The notes under the pieces are model-generated. The model was not told where the DNA came from and ran no database searches. It was given only the letters and a program-made list of their open reading frames with translations. The position numbers and the translations under genes are program-made. Shown one piece after another: positions 25,147 to 34,787 of a stretch of 64,000 nt of DNA. Source of the stretch: Kitasatospora mediocidica KCTC 9733 (GTDB lineage Bacteria > Actinomycetota > Actinomycetes > Streptomycetales > Streptomycetaceae); NCBI RefSeq assembly GCF_000744225.1, contig NZ_JQLN01000007.1:496001-560000 (forward strand). Direction: 5' to 3'. Numbering within the stretch: position 1 is the first letter of the stretch; each line of letters opens with the position of its first letter.

Positions 25147-27989
25147 GCCGCCCCGACGCACCGGCGCAGGCCGACCTGCTGCGGCTGGCCCGGCAGCGGG
25201 CCGCCGGCGCGGCCCGCCCGACCGCCGTCCCGCGCGGCGCCGGGAGCGGCCCGGCGCCGCTCTCGCACGCCCAGCGGCGGATGTGGCTGATGGACCGGCT
25301 CGGCCAGGGCGGCGCGCTGTACAACGTGCCGGTGGCCACCCGGCTGCGCGGGCCGCTGGACACCGACGCGCTGGCCGAGGCGCTCGGCGCGCTGACCGAC
25401 CGTCACCGGATCCTGCGCACCCGCTACGGGCAGCGCGGCGACGAGCCGTTCCAGGAGGTGGCACAGCGCGCGCCGGTCGCCGTCCCGGTGCTGGCCGCCA
25501 CGCCGGACGAGACGCCGGCCGTGCTGCTGGCCGAGGCGTCCCGCCCGTTCGACCTGACCGTCGGGCCGATGCTGCGCGCGGTGGCGCTGCGGCACGGCCC
25601 GCAGGACCACACCGTCCTGCTCACCCTGCACCACATCGCCGTCGACGGCGGCTCGCTCCCGGTGGTGCTGGAGGAGTTGGCCGTCCTCTACGCCGCCGCG
25701 CGGGCCGGCCGGCCCGCCGAGCTGCCCGAACCGGCGCTGCAGTACGCCGACTTCGCGCGCTGGGAGCGGTCCAGGGCGGACGAACTCGCGCGCGCCGTCG
25801 ACGACTGGGCGGCCCGGCTGGCCGGGGCCCGTCCGGTGCCGCTCCCGCGCCTGGCACCCACCGGGCGCCGGACCCGGACGGCGGGCACCCGCAGCGTGCC
25901 GCTCTCCGTCGAAACCCTGGACGGGCTGCGGCAGTTGGGCCGCCGGCAGGGCGCCACGCCGTTCACCGTGGTGCTGGCCGCCGCCTTCGCCACCCTGCAC
26001 CGCGCGACCGGACGCACGGACCTGACGCTGGGCTGCGTCAGCGGCCACCGCGCGCGGCCCGAGCTGCGCCGGCTGGTGGGGCTCTGCGTCAACACCCTGC
26101 CGATCCGGGCCGACCTGGGCGCCGACCCCGCCTTCACCGAGTTGCTCGGCCGGGTGCGCGGCGCGCTGCTCGGCGCGCAGGCGCAGCACGAGGTGCCGTT
26201 CGACCTGGTCGTGGAGCGGCTGGGCCCGGACGCCCGCGGCGCGGACGGCACCGCGCTGCTCTCGGTCACCTGCGACCTGGTCCAGCGGCCCGGCGCGCTG
26301 GACCTGCCGGGCCTGGCGGCCGAGACGGTCGACGTCGACCTCGGGCTGGCCAAGTTCGACCTCGGGCTCTTCGTCGAGGACGGCCCGCAACCGCGCTGCC
26401 TGGTGCAGTACGACGCCGACGCCCTGCACGAGCAGACCGCCGAACAGCTGCTGGACGCCTTCGCCGAGCTGCTCACGGCGGTCGCGGCGGACGGCGGACA
26501 GCGGCTCGGCCGGCTGCCGGGCCGGGCGCTGCGCCCGGTGGCGGCGGACGTCCACCCGGCCGAGGCGGCCCTGCTGGCCGACCCGCGGATCGCCGAGGCG
26601 GTGGTGGTGCTCCGCGCGGGCCTGCCGCCGCTGGCCTACGCGGTGCCGGCCGGACCGGCGGCGCCGAGCGGCACCGAGCTTCGCGGGCAGCTGCGCTCGC
26701 GCCTGTCCGGTGACCGGCTCCCGGCGGCCGTCACCGTGGTGGACCGCCTGCCGCGCGACGCCGACGGCGCCGTGGACCTCACCCGGCTGCCCGGCAACGA
26801 GCCGCCGAAGGCGCCGAGGCCGCCGGCCGAGGGCGCTCGGGTGGCGGCCGTGCGGACCGCCTTCGGTGAGCTGCTCAGCGCCCGGCCCGGTCCCGAGGAC
26901 GACTTCTTCGCCCTCGGCGGCCACTCGCTGGTCGCCGTCCAACTCGCCGAGCGGCTGCGCACCGCCACCGGCCTGCCGCTGACCGGGCTCGACATCCTGG
27001 AGCAGCGCACTCCGCGCGCGGTGGCCGCGCTGCTGGACGCCCGGCAGGGCGAACAGCGCGCGGCGGCCGCACGACGGGCCGGCCGGGCCGCTCGCGGCGT
27101 CCGGGCGGGCACCGTCCTGCTCACCGGCGCCACCGGCGGCGTCGGCGCGGCCGTCCTGGCGCAACTGCTGGCCCAGGGCCGCCCGGTGCGGGCGCTGGCC
27201 CGGCCCGAGTCGGCGCATCTGGTGGCGCTGGAGGGCGTCGACGTGGCCGAGGGAGACCTCGGCGACCTGGACAGCCTGCGCGCGGCCGTCGAGGGGGTCG
27301 ACGCGGTGATCCACGCGGCCAGCACCTTCACCACCCCCGAGGTCGACGTCGCCGCGATGGGCGCCCTGGTGGACGGCTGGCGGCGCGGCAGCTTCGTCTT
27401 CGTCAGCAGCGTGGACGCCTACGGCCGGCCGGCCGCCGTCGAGGTCGCGGACGGCGCGCCCACCGCCTTCCCCGTCACCGCCTACGGTCAGGGCAAGCTG
27501 GACTGCGAGCGGATCCTGCGGGAGGCCGCCGGGGCGCGGGGGCGGGGCGGCGCGAGCGCCGTCCGCGCGCCGATCGTCTGGGGCCCGGAGCAGCGCCTGC
27601 GCGACCAGCTCCGCTGGGGCTCGACCGGCGCGCTCTACCAGGCCGCGCTGGTGGGCCGCCCGTTGCCGCTGCCCGACCCCGCCGCGCACCCGCACGACTG
27701 GTACGGCGCCGCGTGGGTGCACTCGGCGGCGCTGGCTCGCGCGGTGATCCACTGCGCGGACGCGCCGGCCGGCGGCGTCGTCAACGCCGTCTCCGGGCAC
27801 GTCGGCTGGCCGGAGTTCGCCGTTGAGCTGGCCCGGCTGCTGCGCTCCGCCTCCGCCGTGCAGCTGGGTGCGCAGGCCGACGGCGAACTGCTGCGCCCCT
27901 GGCACTACCGTTCCGACGCGCTGGCCGGCGCACTGCGCGAGCGGCCGGGCGAGGACTGGCGCAGCGTCCTGGCCGCGATGGTCGGATAG
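25143..27989 (+). CDS. NRPS C-(A-subdomain remnant)-T-SDR reductase-like protein
   Basis: A 948-residue protein, ATG 25143 in an ATGA overlap. Residues ~35-460: condensation domain with intact HHIAVDG at 163-169. Residues ~465-560 look like only the small C-terminal subdomain of an adenylation domain (ADPRIAEAVVVL, PAAVTVVDRLPRDADGAVD); the large A core is absent. Residues ~565-640: carrier domain, LGGHSLVAV with S595. Residues ~655-948: extended short-chain dehydrogenase fold with TGATGGVG near 661-668, FVSSVDAYG and Y781-x3-K785. The SDR part is shorter than usual NRPS thioester reductase domains and looks closer to epimerase-type SDRs. It may release the chain reductively or modify the carrier-bound residue. 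A bidirectional terminator follows. Confidence 0.87.
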   Translation: MSRPDAPAQADLLRLARQRAAGAARPTAVPRGAGSGPAPLSHAQRRMWLMDRLGQGGALYNVPVATRLRGPLDTDALAEALGALTDRHRILRTRYGQRGDEPFQEVAQRAPVAVPVLAATPDETPAVLLAEASRPFDLTVGPMLRAVALRHGPQDHTVLLTLHHIAVDGGSLPVVLEELAVLYAAARAGRPAELPEPALQYADFARWERSRADELARAVDDWAARLAGARPVPLPRLAPTGRRTRTAGTRSVPLSVETLDGLRQLGRRQGATPFTVVLAAAFATLHRATGRTDLTLGCVSGHRARPELRRLVGLCVNTLPIRADLGADPAFTELLGRVRGALLGAQAQHEVPFDLVVERLGPDARGADGTALLSVTCDLVQRPGALDLPGLAAETVDVDLGLAKFDLGLFVEDGPQPRCLVQYDADALHEQTAEQLLDAFAELLTAVAADGGQRLGRLPGRALRPVAADVHPAEAALLADPRIAEAVVVLRAGLPPLAYAVPAGPAAPSGTELRGQLRSRLSGDRLPAAVTVVDRLPRDADGAVDLTRLPGNEPPKAPRPPAEGARVAAVRTAFGELLSARPGPEDDFFALGGHSLVAVQLAERLRTATGLPLTGLDILEQRTPRAVAALLDARQGEQRAAAARRAGRAARGVRAGTVLLTGATGGVGAAVLAQLLAQGRPVRALARPESAHLVALEGVDVAEGDLGDLDSLRAAVEGVDAVIHAASTFTTPEVDVAAMGALVDGWRRGSFVFVSSVDAYGRPAAVEVADGAPTAFPVTAYGQGKLDCERILREAAGARGRGGASAVRAPIVWGPEQRLRDQLRWGSTGALYQAALVGRPLPLPDPAAHPHDWYGAAWVHSAALARAVIHCADAPAGGVVNAVSGHVGWPEFAVELARLLRSASAVQLGAQADGELLRPWHYRSDALAGALRERPGEDWRSVLAAMVG

Positions 27990-27999
27990 AGAAGAGACA

Positions 28000-28031
28000 G
28001 GTGGGACGGGCCGCGCCGGGCCCGTCCCACC
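28000..28031. terminator. Bidirectional hairpin terminator between convergent NRPS operons
   Basis: GGTGGGACGGGCC (28000-28012) and GGCCCGTCCCACC (28019-28031) are perfect 13-base arms with a six-base loop, lying between two convergent stop codons (27989 and 28046). Symmetry and position fit termination in both directions. Confidence 0.75.
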
Positions 28032-28045
28032 CCCGCGACCGGGCG

Positions 28046-31000
28046 TCACTCCAGGGGCGCGTCCGGGGTGGCGATCAGGGTCTCCAGCAGGTGCACGTAC
28101 TCGTCGGCCATCGAGCGGACGGTGTCGAGGTCGAAGAGGTCCGAGCTGTACTCCCACATCACCGTCATCCGGTCGTCCAGGAAGTCGTCCTCGCCGACTC
28201 TGCGGACGCCGTGCGGGATCACGATGATGTTGAGGTCGGTCTTCGCGGAGCCGTTGGCGTGCTCGAAGACGGTGACCGGCGAGCCGCCGAGGGCCAGCTC
28301 GGTGGCCGGCGTGTCGTGGAAGTTGAACATCACCTGGAACAGCGGGTTGACCCCGAGATCGCGCGGCGGGCGCAGCGCGCGCACCAACTCGACGAACGGG
28401 TAGTCCTGGTGGGCCGTCGCGCCCAGGACGGTGCGGCGGGCCTCGCCCAGCACCGCGCGGAAACTCGCCCCGGCCGGCACCGGGCAGCGCAGCACCACGC
28501 TGTTGACGAACATCCCGAGCAGGTCCTCGGTCTCGCCGCGCCGGTTGGCGAAGCCCGAGCCGACGCACAGGTCCCGTCCGCCGGTGCGGCGTTGGAGCAG
28601 CACGGCGAAGGCGGCCAGCATCACCATGTACGGGGTCGCCGCGGCCTCGCGGGCCAGGTCGCGGATCAACCCCGGCAGGGCGGGCGGCAGATCGAAACGC
28701 AGCTGACCGCCCCGGTAGCTCTGCCGGCGCGGCCGGGGCCGGTCGGTGGGCAGGCCCAGCACGCCCGGCGCGCCAGCCAGTTGCTCCAGCCAGTAGGCAC
28801 GCCGGTCGGCCAGCTCGTCGCCGGCCGCGGCCTGGCGCTGCCAGCGCGCGAAGTCGCCGTACTGGTAGGCGAGTTCCGGCAGCGGCGAGGGGTCGCCCGG
28901 CAGCAGGGCGGCGTAGAGCTCGGTGATCTCCCGGGTGAGCACCACGTACGACCAGCCGTCGTGGACGAAGTGGTGTTCCACGAGCAGGAGTTCGTACTCG
29001 TCGTCGGCCAGCCGGAAGGCGGTCCAGCGGTAGAGCGGGAGCCGGCCCAGGTCGAACGGGAGCGCGGTGCGCTCGGCCACCAGCTCGCGCAGCCGCTGCG
29101 CGCGCTCCGGTTCGGACAGCTCGCGCAGGTCGATCCGGTCGGCCCGGACCGGCGCCGGATCGTGCACCAGCTGCCAGGCCTGGCCGTCCTCGTCCTCCTC
29201 GAAGGTGGTGCGCAGCATCTCGTGGCGGCGGGCCACCTCGGTCAGCACCCGGTCGAAGACGTCCTGGTCCAGCGGCCCGCGCACCCGCAGGGTGGTCTGG
29301 GTGCTGTAGGCCAGACTGTCGGGGGCGACCTTGGCGAGGAACCAGACCTCCTCCTGGAGCAGCGAGAGCGGTGTGCGCCGGGACTCCTCGTGCCGCCAGG
29401 TGCGCGGAGCGCCGGTGTCCGGCCGGTTCGCCAGCGGTTCCAGGTGGGCAGCCAGCCGGGCGACCGTCGGGTGCTCGAAGAGCGCGCCGACCGGCACCGA
29501 GGCGCCCAGCACCGGCCGCAGCCGCTCCATGATGCCCACCGCGAGCAGGGAGTAGCCGCCCAGCTCGAAGAAGTCGTCGTGTACGCCGAGCCGGTCGGTC
29601 TTCAGCACCTCGCACCAGGCCGCCAGGACGGCCTTCTCCAGCGCGGTGCCCGGCGCGGCCGGCGCCTCGCCCGGGGATCGGCGCGTGGGGCGCGGCGCGG
29701 GCAGCGCGGCCGCGTCGACCTTGCCGTTGACCGTCATCGGCAGCCGCTCCAGCGCCACGTACGCGCTGGGCCGCAGGTACTCGGGCAGCCGCTGCTCGAC
29801 GTGGGCGCGCAGTTCGCTCGCGCTGGTCCACTCCCGCACGCCGTTCGGCACCACGTACGCGACCAGCCGGTCGCCGACCTCCTGGTGCTGGACGGTCACA
29901 TAGGCGTCCGCCACCGTGGGGTGCGCGCGCAGGGCGACCTCGATCTCGCCGGGCTCGATCCGGAAGCCCCGGATCTTCACCTGCCGGTCGGCCCGACCGA
30001 GGAAGGCGATCCGGCCGTCGGTCTGCCGGGTGGCCAGGTCCCCGGTGCGGTACATCCGCCCGCCCGGGGTGAGCGGGTCGGGGACGAAGCGCTCGGCGGT
30101 CAGGCCCGGGCGGTTGACGTAGCCCAGCGCGAGCCCCGGGCCGCTGAGGTGGATCTCGCCGGGCTGCCCGGGGGCCGCCTCGGCGAGGCTCCCGTCCAGG
30201 ATCCGCACCCGGGCGCCGGCGGTCGGCCGACCGATGTCGGGCAGGCCCTCGCCGACCGGGTCCACCTCGCCGCCGGTGCTCCAGACGGTGTTCTCGGTGG
30301 GGCCGTAGGCGTTGCCGAGACGGAACGGGAGGCCGGGCGCCGGGCGGGCGCGCAGCCGGTCGCCGGCCGCGTGGACGACGCGCAGCGCGCACCGGGCGGG
30401 CCACTCCAGCGGCAACAGGGCCTCGGCCAGCGGGGTCGGGAAGAGCGCGACGCTGACCTGCCCGGCGAGCAGCCAGTCGCGCAGCCGGGCCGGCTCCTGG
30501 ACGTCGGCGGGGTCAGCGATCCGCAAGCAGGCACCGGCGGTCAGCGCGGGCCAGATTTCGGCCACCGCGCCGTCGAAGCCCGGCGAGAAGACCGCGCTGA
30601 ACCGGTCCTCGGCCGTGATGGCGAAGGCCGTGCGGTGCCAGTGGCAGAGGTTGGCCAGCGAGCGGTGGGCGACCATCACCCCCTTGGGCTCACCGGTGGA
30701 TCCCGAGGTGAAGACCAGGTAGGCGGTGTCGTCGGGCCCCACAGTCGGCACGGGCACAGCGGGCTCGACCACCGGCCCGGCCGGGGTGCGCGGATCGGCG
30801 CCGACCAGCACGATCCGGTCGGCCGCGACCGGCGCGCGCCCCGCCGCCTCGGCGGTGGCGACCACCAGGTGGGCGCCGGCCGTCGCCAGGATCCGCCCCA
30901 GCCGGTCGGCCGGCTGCGTCGGGTCCAGCGGGAGGTAGGCGGCGCCGGACTTCAGCACGGCCAGCGCCCCGGCCACCGCGGCGGCGCCGCGCGGCGCGAG

Positions 31001-31198
31001 CACCGCGACCACCCGGCCGACGCCCGCTCCGGCGGCGCGCAGCCGGGCCGCGAGCTGCTCGGCGCAGTCGTCCAACTCCCGGTAGCTGAGCGTCAGACGA
31101 TCCTCGGCGACGGCGGGCGCCTCGGGTGCGAGGCGGGCCCGGCGGGCCACCGCCAGATGCACCGGCTCTTCCTGTTCCAGGAACTGACGGTCTGTCAT
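28046..31198 (-). CDS. NRPS A-T-C protein
   Basis: A 1050-residue protein read leftward from ATG 31198. Adenylation domain ~15-500 with FTSGSTGEPKGVMVAH, GNAYGPTENTVWST, YRTGDLA and TVNGKVD; pocket by eye D-G-A-L-H-A-A-V-W, not assigned. Carrier ~515-590, LGGYSLLAV, S550 (Tyr replaces His before the Ser). Condensation domain ~610-1045 with intact HHFVHDG at 742-748 and a later FNFHDTP, resembling the C domain at 17202. Ending in a C domain without a following A-T means that C must accept from a carrier on another protein. It is the last gene of a three-gene leftward operon with ATGA overlaps. No thioesterase follows. Confidence 0.9.
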   Translation of the reverse strand: MTDRQFLEQEEPVHLAVARRARLAPEAPAVAEDRLTLSYRELDDCAEQLAARLRAAGAGVGRVVAVLAPRGAAAVAGALAVLKSGAAYLPLDPTQPADRLGRILATAGAHLVVATAEAAGRAPVAADRIVLVGADPRTPAGPVVEPAVPVPTVGPDDTAYLVFTSGSTGEPKGVMVAHRSLANLCHWHRTAFAITAEDRFSAVFSPGFDGAVAEIWPALTAGACLRIADPADVQEPARLRDWLLAGQVSVALFPTPLAEALLPLEWPARCALRVVHAAGDRLRARPAPGLPFRLGNAYGPTENTVWSTGGEVDPVGEGLPDIGRPTAGARVRILDGSLAEAAPGQPGEIHLSGPGLALGYVNRPGLTAERFVPDPLTPGGRMYRTGDLATRQTDGRIAFLGRADRQVKIRGFRIEPGEIEVALRAHPTVADAYVTVQHQEVGDRLVAYVVPNGVREWTSASELRAHVEQRLPEYLRPSAYVALERLPMTVNGKVDAAALPAPRPTRRSPGEAPAAPGTALEKAVLAAWCEVLKTDRLGVHDDFFELGGYSLLAVGIMERLRPVLGASVPVGALFEHPTVARLAAHLEPLANRPDTGAPRTWRHEESRRTPLSLLQEEVWFLAKVAPDSLAYSTQTTLRVRGPLDQDVFDRVLTEVARRHEMLRTTFEEDEDGQAWQLVHDPAPVRADRIDLRELSEPERAQRLRELVAERTALPFDLGRLPLYRWTAFRLADDEYELLLVEHHFVHDGWSYVVLTREITELYAALLPGDPSPLPELAYQYGDFARWQRQAAAGDELADRRAYWLEQLAGAPGVLGLPTDRPRPRRQSYRGGQLRFDLPPALPGLIRDLAREAAATPYMVMLAAFAVLLQRRTGGRDLCVGSGFANRRGETEDLLGMFVNSVVLRCPVPAGASFRAVLGEARRTVLGATAHQDYPFVELVRALRPPRDLGVNPLFQVMFNFHDTPATELALGGSPVTVFEHANGSAKTDLNIIVIPHGVRRVGEDDFLDDRMTVMWEYSSDLFDLDTVRSMADEYVHLLETLIATPDAPLE

Positions 31199-33048
31199 GA
31201 TGCCACCGCGTTCGAGGCCGTGGCCGCGAGCCGGGCGGTACGGGCCTGTCCGGCCAGCGCCGCCACCGTGGGGTGGTCGAAGACCGCGCTGATCGGCAGG
31301 TCCACCCCGAGCGAGCGGCGCAGCCGGGCGACCACCTTGGTGGCCAGCAGCGAGTGCCCGCCGAGCTCGAAGAAGTCGTCCTGCGGGCCGGCCTTCTCCA
31401 GGCCCAGGACCTGCGCGAACACCGCCGCCACCGCCTCCTCCTCGGCGGCGCCGGCCTCCTTGGCCGCCTTCGCCTCCTTGACGGCCTTGGCGTAGGCGGC
31501 CGGTGAGGGCAGCGCGGCGCGGTCGACCTTGCCGTTGGTGGTCAGCGGCAGCACGTCCAGCGGGCACCAGGTCCCGGGCACCAGCTGCTCCGGCAGCCGC
31601 GCACCCGCCCAGCTCCGCAGGTCGGCCAGGACGCCCGGTGCGCCGTTCGCGCCGTCCGCGCCGTCCGCGCCGCCGTGCAGCACCGGGTAGGCGACCAGCC
31701 GGCGGTCCTCGACGCTGTCGCCGTGGGCCAGCACCACCACGTCGCGGACCCCGGGGTGGGCGCGGAGCACCGTCTCGATCTCGCCCAACTCGACCCGGTA
31801 GCCGCGGATCTTCACCTGCCGGTCCAGCCGGCCCAGGATCTCCAGCGTGCCGTCCGCCAGCTCGCGGACCTGGTCGCCGGTGCGGTAGAGCCGCGCGCCC
31901 GGCAGCTCGGCGTACGGGTCGGCGATGAACCGCTCGGCGGTGCGGCCCGCCTGGTGGAGGTAGCCGCGGGCCAGGCCCGCGCCGCCGACGAACAGCTCGC
32001 CCGGCTCCCCGGCGGCGACCGGCCGCAGGTCCTGGTCGAGCACCCGGACGTAGGTGCCGCCGATCGGCCGGCCGATCGCCACCGAGCCCTCGGGCCGCCA
32101 GTCGTCCGGCACCGGGAAGCAGGTGGTGAAGGTGGTGCCCTCGGTCGGGCCGTAGCCGTTGACGACCCGGCACTCGGGGTGGCGGGCGCGGAACTCCCGG
32201 ACCCGCTCGACCGAGAGCACGTCGCCGCCGGCCAGCAGCTGGCGCACGCCGCTCAGCGCGTCCGGGTCCTCGTCCACCACCAGGTGGAAGAGCCCCGCGG
32301 TCAGCCACAGGGTGGTCACGCCGTGGCGCTTCACCAGGCGGCCGAGGTCCGAGAGCGAGGGCGCCGCGGGCGGGCCGACCACCAGCCGGCCGCCGCTCAG
32401 CAACGCTCCCCAGATCTCGAAGGTCGAGGCGTCGAAGGAGACCGAGGAGAGCAGCGGCAGCACCTCGTCGGGGCCCAGCCGGACGTAGTCCGCCTCGCGG
32501 ATCAGCCGCACGACGCCGCGGTGCGGGACCATCACGCCCTTGGGGCGCCCGGTGGAGCCCGAGGTGTACATGATGTAGGCCAGCTGGTCCGGGCCGACCG
32601 CAACGGCGGGGTTCTCCTCGCCCAGCGTCTCCAGCAGCGCCGAGATCTCGTCCAGTCGCAGCACCACGGCGTCGTGGGGCGGCAGCCGGTCGGCCAGGTC
32701 GGAGCGGGTCAGGACCACCGAGACCTCGGTGTCCTCCACCATCGTGGCCAGCCGGGTGGCGGGGTAGCCGGCGTCCAGCGGCACATAGCAGCCGCCGGCC
32801 TTGAGCACCGCCAGGGCCGCGACCACGAACTCGGCCGAGCGCTCCAGCAGCAGGCCCACCGGCCGGTCGGGGCCGATGCCGGTGCGGATCAGCAGGTGGG
32901 CCAGCCGGTTGGCGCGCCGGTTCAGCTCGGCGTAGTCGAGCTCCTCGGTTTCGGTGGCCAGCGCCACGCTGTCCGGGCGGGCGGCGGCCCGGGTCTCGAA
33001 CAGCTGGTGGACGCAGAGCGAGTCGGTGACGGTCGTCGTCGGGGTCAT
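31195..33048 (-). CDS. NRPS didomain A-T, valine code
   Basis: A 617-residue adenylation-carrier protein from ATG 33048, overlapping genes on both sides by ATGA. Motifs: MYTSGSTGRPKGVMVPHRG, SVSFDASTFEIWGALL, NGYGPTEGTTFTT, YRTGDQV, TTNGKVDR. Carrier LGGHSLLAT, S566. The pocket by eye is D-A-F-W-L-G-G-T-F, essentially the classical valine code (DAFWIGGTFK), so valine is a fairly confident prediction. Two low-complexity linkers are visible: a Gly-Ala-Asp/Asn run (GADGADGANGAPG) inside the C-terminal A subdomain, and an Ala/Lys/Glu-rich stretch (AKAVKEAKAAKEAGAAEEEA) before the carrier. Presumably it works with the C-T protein encoded just before it. Confidence 0.92.
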   Translation of the reverse strand: MTPTTTVTDSLCVHQLFETRAAARPDSVALATETEELDYAELNRRANRLAHLLIRTGIGPDRPVGLLLERSAEFVVAALAVLKAGGCYVPLDAGYPATRLATMVEDTEVSVVLTRSDLADRLPPHDAVVLRLDEISALLETLGEENPAVAVGPDQLAYIMYTSGSTGRPKGVMVPHRGVVRLIREADYVRLGPDEVLPLLSSVSFDASTFEIWGALLSGGRLVVGPPAAPSLSDLGRLVKRHGVTTLWLTAGLFHLVVDEDPDALSGVRQLLAGGDVLSVERVREFRARHPECRVVNGYGPTEGTTFTTCFPVPDDWRPEGSVAIGRPIGGTYVRVLDQDLRPVAAGEPGELFVGGAGLARGYLHQAGRTAERFIADPYAELPGARLYRTGDQVRELADGTLEILGRLDRQVKIRGYRVELGEIETVLRAHPGVRDVVVLAHGDSVEDRRLVAYPVLHGGADGADGANGAPGVLADLRSWAGARLPEQLVPGTWCPLDVLPLTTNGKVDRAALPSPAAYAKAVKEAKAAKEAGAAEEEAVAAVFAQVLGLEKAGPQDDFFELGGHSLLATKVVARLRRSLGVDLPISAVFDHPTVAALAGQARTARLAATASNAVAS

Positions 33049-34787
33049 GACGTTCCTTCGCTGGTCAGGGGGTCGGTTGCGGTGTCGGTCAGGGCGTCGT
33101 CGGCCTCGGCCTCGGCGACGGCCGCGTCCACGGCGGCGCTGAAGCGGGCCAGGGTGGGGTTCTGGAACAGCGCGGTCATCGGCAGGTCCACGTCGAAGGC
33201 CGCACTCGCCCGCGCGGTGATCCGGATCGCCAGCAGCGAGTGGCCGCCCAACTCGAAGAAGTCGTCGTCCGGGGCGAGTTCCGGCACACCCAGCACCTGG
33301 CACCAGATGCCGTGCAGCACCTGCCGGCTCGCCTCGCCGCCGCCCTCACCGGGCGACGGCACGGCGGGGGCGACCGGTGGCACCGCCGGCTCGGGGCGGT
33401 CGGCCGGGTCGGGGGACGGCAGTTCAGGACCGTCCACCCGCAGGCCGGGGTCGGCCAGCACGGCGGCCAGCAGCGCAGTCCAGTGCGCCGCCAGCCGTTC
33501 GATCCGGTCGTGGTCGAACAGGTCGGCGGAGAACTCCAGTGCCCCGCGCAGCCCCTGGCCGCTCTCGTAGAGCATCAGCGAGAGGTCGAATTTCGCCGTG
33601 CCGTTACGGGTCACCTCGACCGGCTCGATCGTGATTCCCTCGCCCTCCCAGCGGGCCGGAAGCCGGGTGAGGGCGAAAAGCGTCTGGAATACCGGGTGAT
33701 GGGTGATTCCACGGCTTCCGGCGAGTTCCCGGACGATCTCCTCGAACGGCAGTTCCTGGTGGTCCAGCGCATTCAGTGCGGTGCCGCGAACCCGGCGTAC
33801 CAGGTCCTCGAAGGTCGGCGAACCGGAGACATCGGTCCGCAGCGGAAGGGAATTGACGAAATAGCCGACCAGCTGCTCCTCCTCCGGACCGGACCGTCCG
33901 GCCACGGGGGTGCCCACCAGCAGGTCGGTGCCGCCGGTGTAGCGGTGGATCAGCGCCTTGAACGCGGCCAGGTAGACCATGAACGGCGAGGCGCGCAGCC
34001 GCCGGCCCAGGGCGAGGACGCCCTCGTGCAGCTCGGCGGGGAGCGAGATCTGCACGGCGTCGCCGCGGTAGGTCGGCTTCGCCGGCCGCTCCCGGCCGGC
34101 CAGCACCGGCATGGTGGCCGGTGCTCCGGCCAGCGCGCCGCGCCAGTACGCGCGTTCGCGGTCCAGCCCGCCGGCCGCCAGCCGCTCGCGCTGGCGGCGG
34201 GCGTACCCGGCCTGGCTGAACGCCAGCGGCGCCAGCGGTGAGGGCAGGCCCTGGGCCACGGCCGGGTGGAGGAGGCAGATCTCCCGCAACAGCAGCTCCA
34301 GCGACCAGCCGTCGGTGATGGCATGGTGCATGGTCAGCAGCAGGACGTGCTCACGCTCGGCGGTCCGCAGCAGGACCGCGCGCCACAGCGGCGCCCGGTC
34401 GAGCGCGAAGGTCGTGCTGGACTCGCGCAGCGAGAGGTCCCGGCGTCGGGCCTCCCGCTCGGCCGGCGCCAGCGCGCGCAGGTCGTGCCACTCCAGGGGC
34501 GGGCGGAACTCGTCGGCGGGCAGCACCTCCTGGAACAACTCGCCGTCGTCCTCGACGAGCGCGGTGCGCAGGGGTTCGTGCCGCAGCGCCAGTTCGGTCA
34601 GGGTACGGGTCAGGATTCCCGGGTCGAGATCGCCTCGGACCAGGAATGCGCCGGGCACGTTGTAGGCCTGCGGCTCTGGCAGCAACTGGTGCAGCAGCCA
34701 CAGCTGTTCCTGGGCGAATGACATCGGGGCCGGGGTTGTCGGCGCGAAGTCACGGTCGGCGCCGAAGCGCCCAATGGTCTGAGTCAT
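33045..34787 (-). CDS. NRPS didomain C-T
   Basis: A 580-residue condensation-carrier protein. ATG 34787 follows GGGGGAC at about five bases and is preferred to GTG 34799. Condensation domain ~15-450 with intact HHAITDG at 154-160 and VGTPVAGRSGPEEEQLVGYF. A proline-rich linker (PSPDPADRPEPAVPPVAPAV) leads to the carrier, LGGHSLLAI with S517. There is no A domain between them, so the carrier must be loaded in trans, perhaps by one of the A-T proteins, or used as a relay. First gene of the leftward NRPS operon; it diverges from the C-A-T gene at 35070. Confidence 0.9.
   Translation of the reverse strand: MTQTIGRFGADRDFAPTTPAPMSFAQEQLWLLHQLLPEPQAYNVPGAFLVRGDLDPGILTRTLTELALRHEPLRTALVEDDGELFQEVLPADEFRPPLEWHDLRALAPAEREARRRDLSLRESSTTFALDRAPLWRAVLLRTAEREHVLLLTMHHAITDGWSLELLLREICLLHPAVAQGLPSPLAPLAFSQAGYARRQRERLAAGGLDRERAYWRGALAGAPATMPVLAGRERPAKPTYRGDAVQISLPAELHEGVLALGRRLRASPFMVYLAAFKALIHRYTGGTDLLVGTPVAGRSGPEEEQLVGYFVNSLPLRTDVSGSPTFEDLVRRVRGTALNALDHQELPFEEIVRELAGSRGITHHPVFQTLFALTRLPARWEGEGITIEPVEVTRNGTAKFDLSLMLYESGQGLRGALEFSADLFDHDRIERLAAHWTALLAAVLADPGLRVDGPELPSPDPADRPEPAVPPVAPAVPSPGEGGGEASRQVLHGIWCQVLGVPELAPDDDFFELGGHSLLAIRITARASAAFDVDLPMTALFQNPTLARFSAAVDAAVAEAEADDALTDTATDPLTSEGTS

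Noticed and set aside
24426..30404. About 1990-codon - strand frame spanning two convergent operons
   Set aside because: It crosses the bidirectional terminator and is out of frame with the real A-T-C gene; parts merely echo NRPS sequence in a wrong frame.
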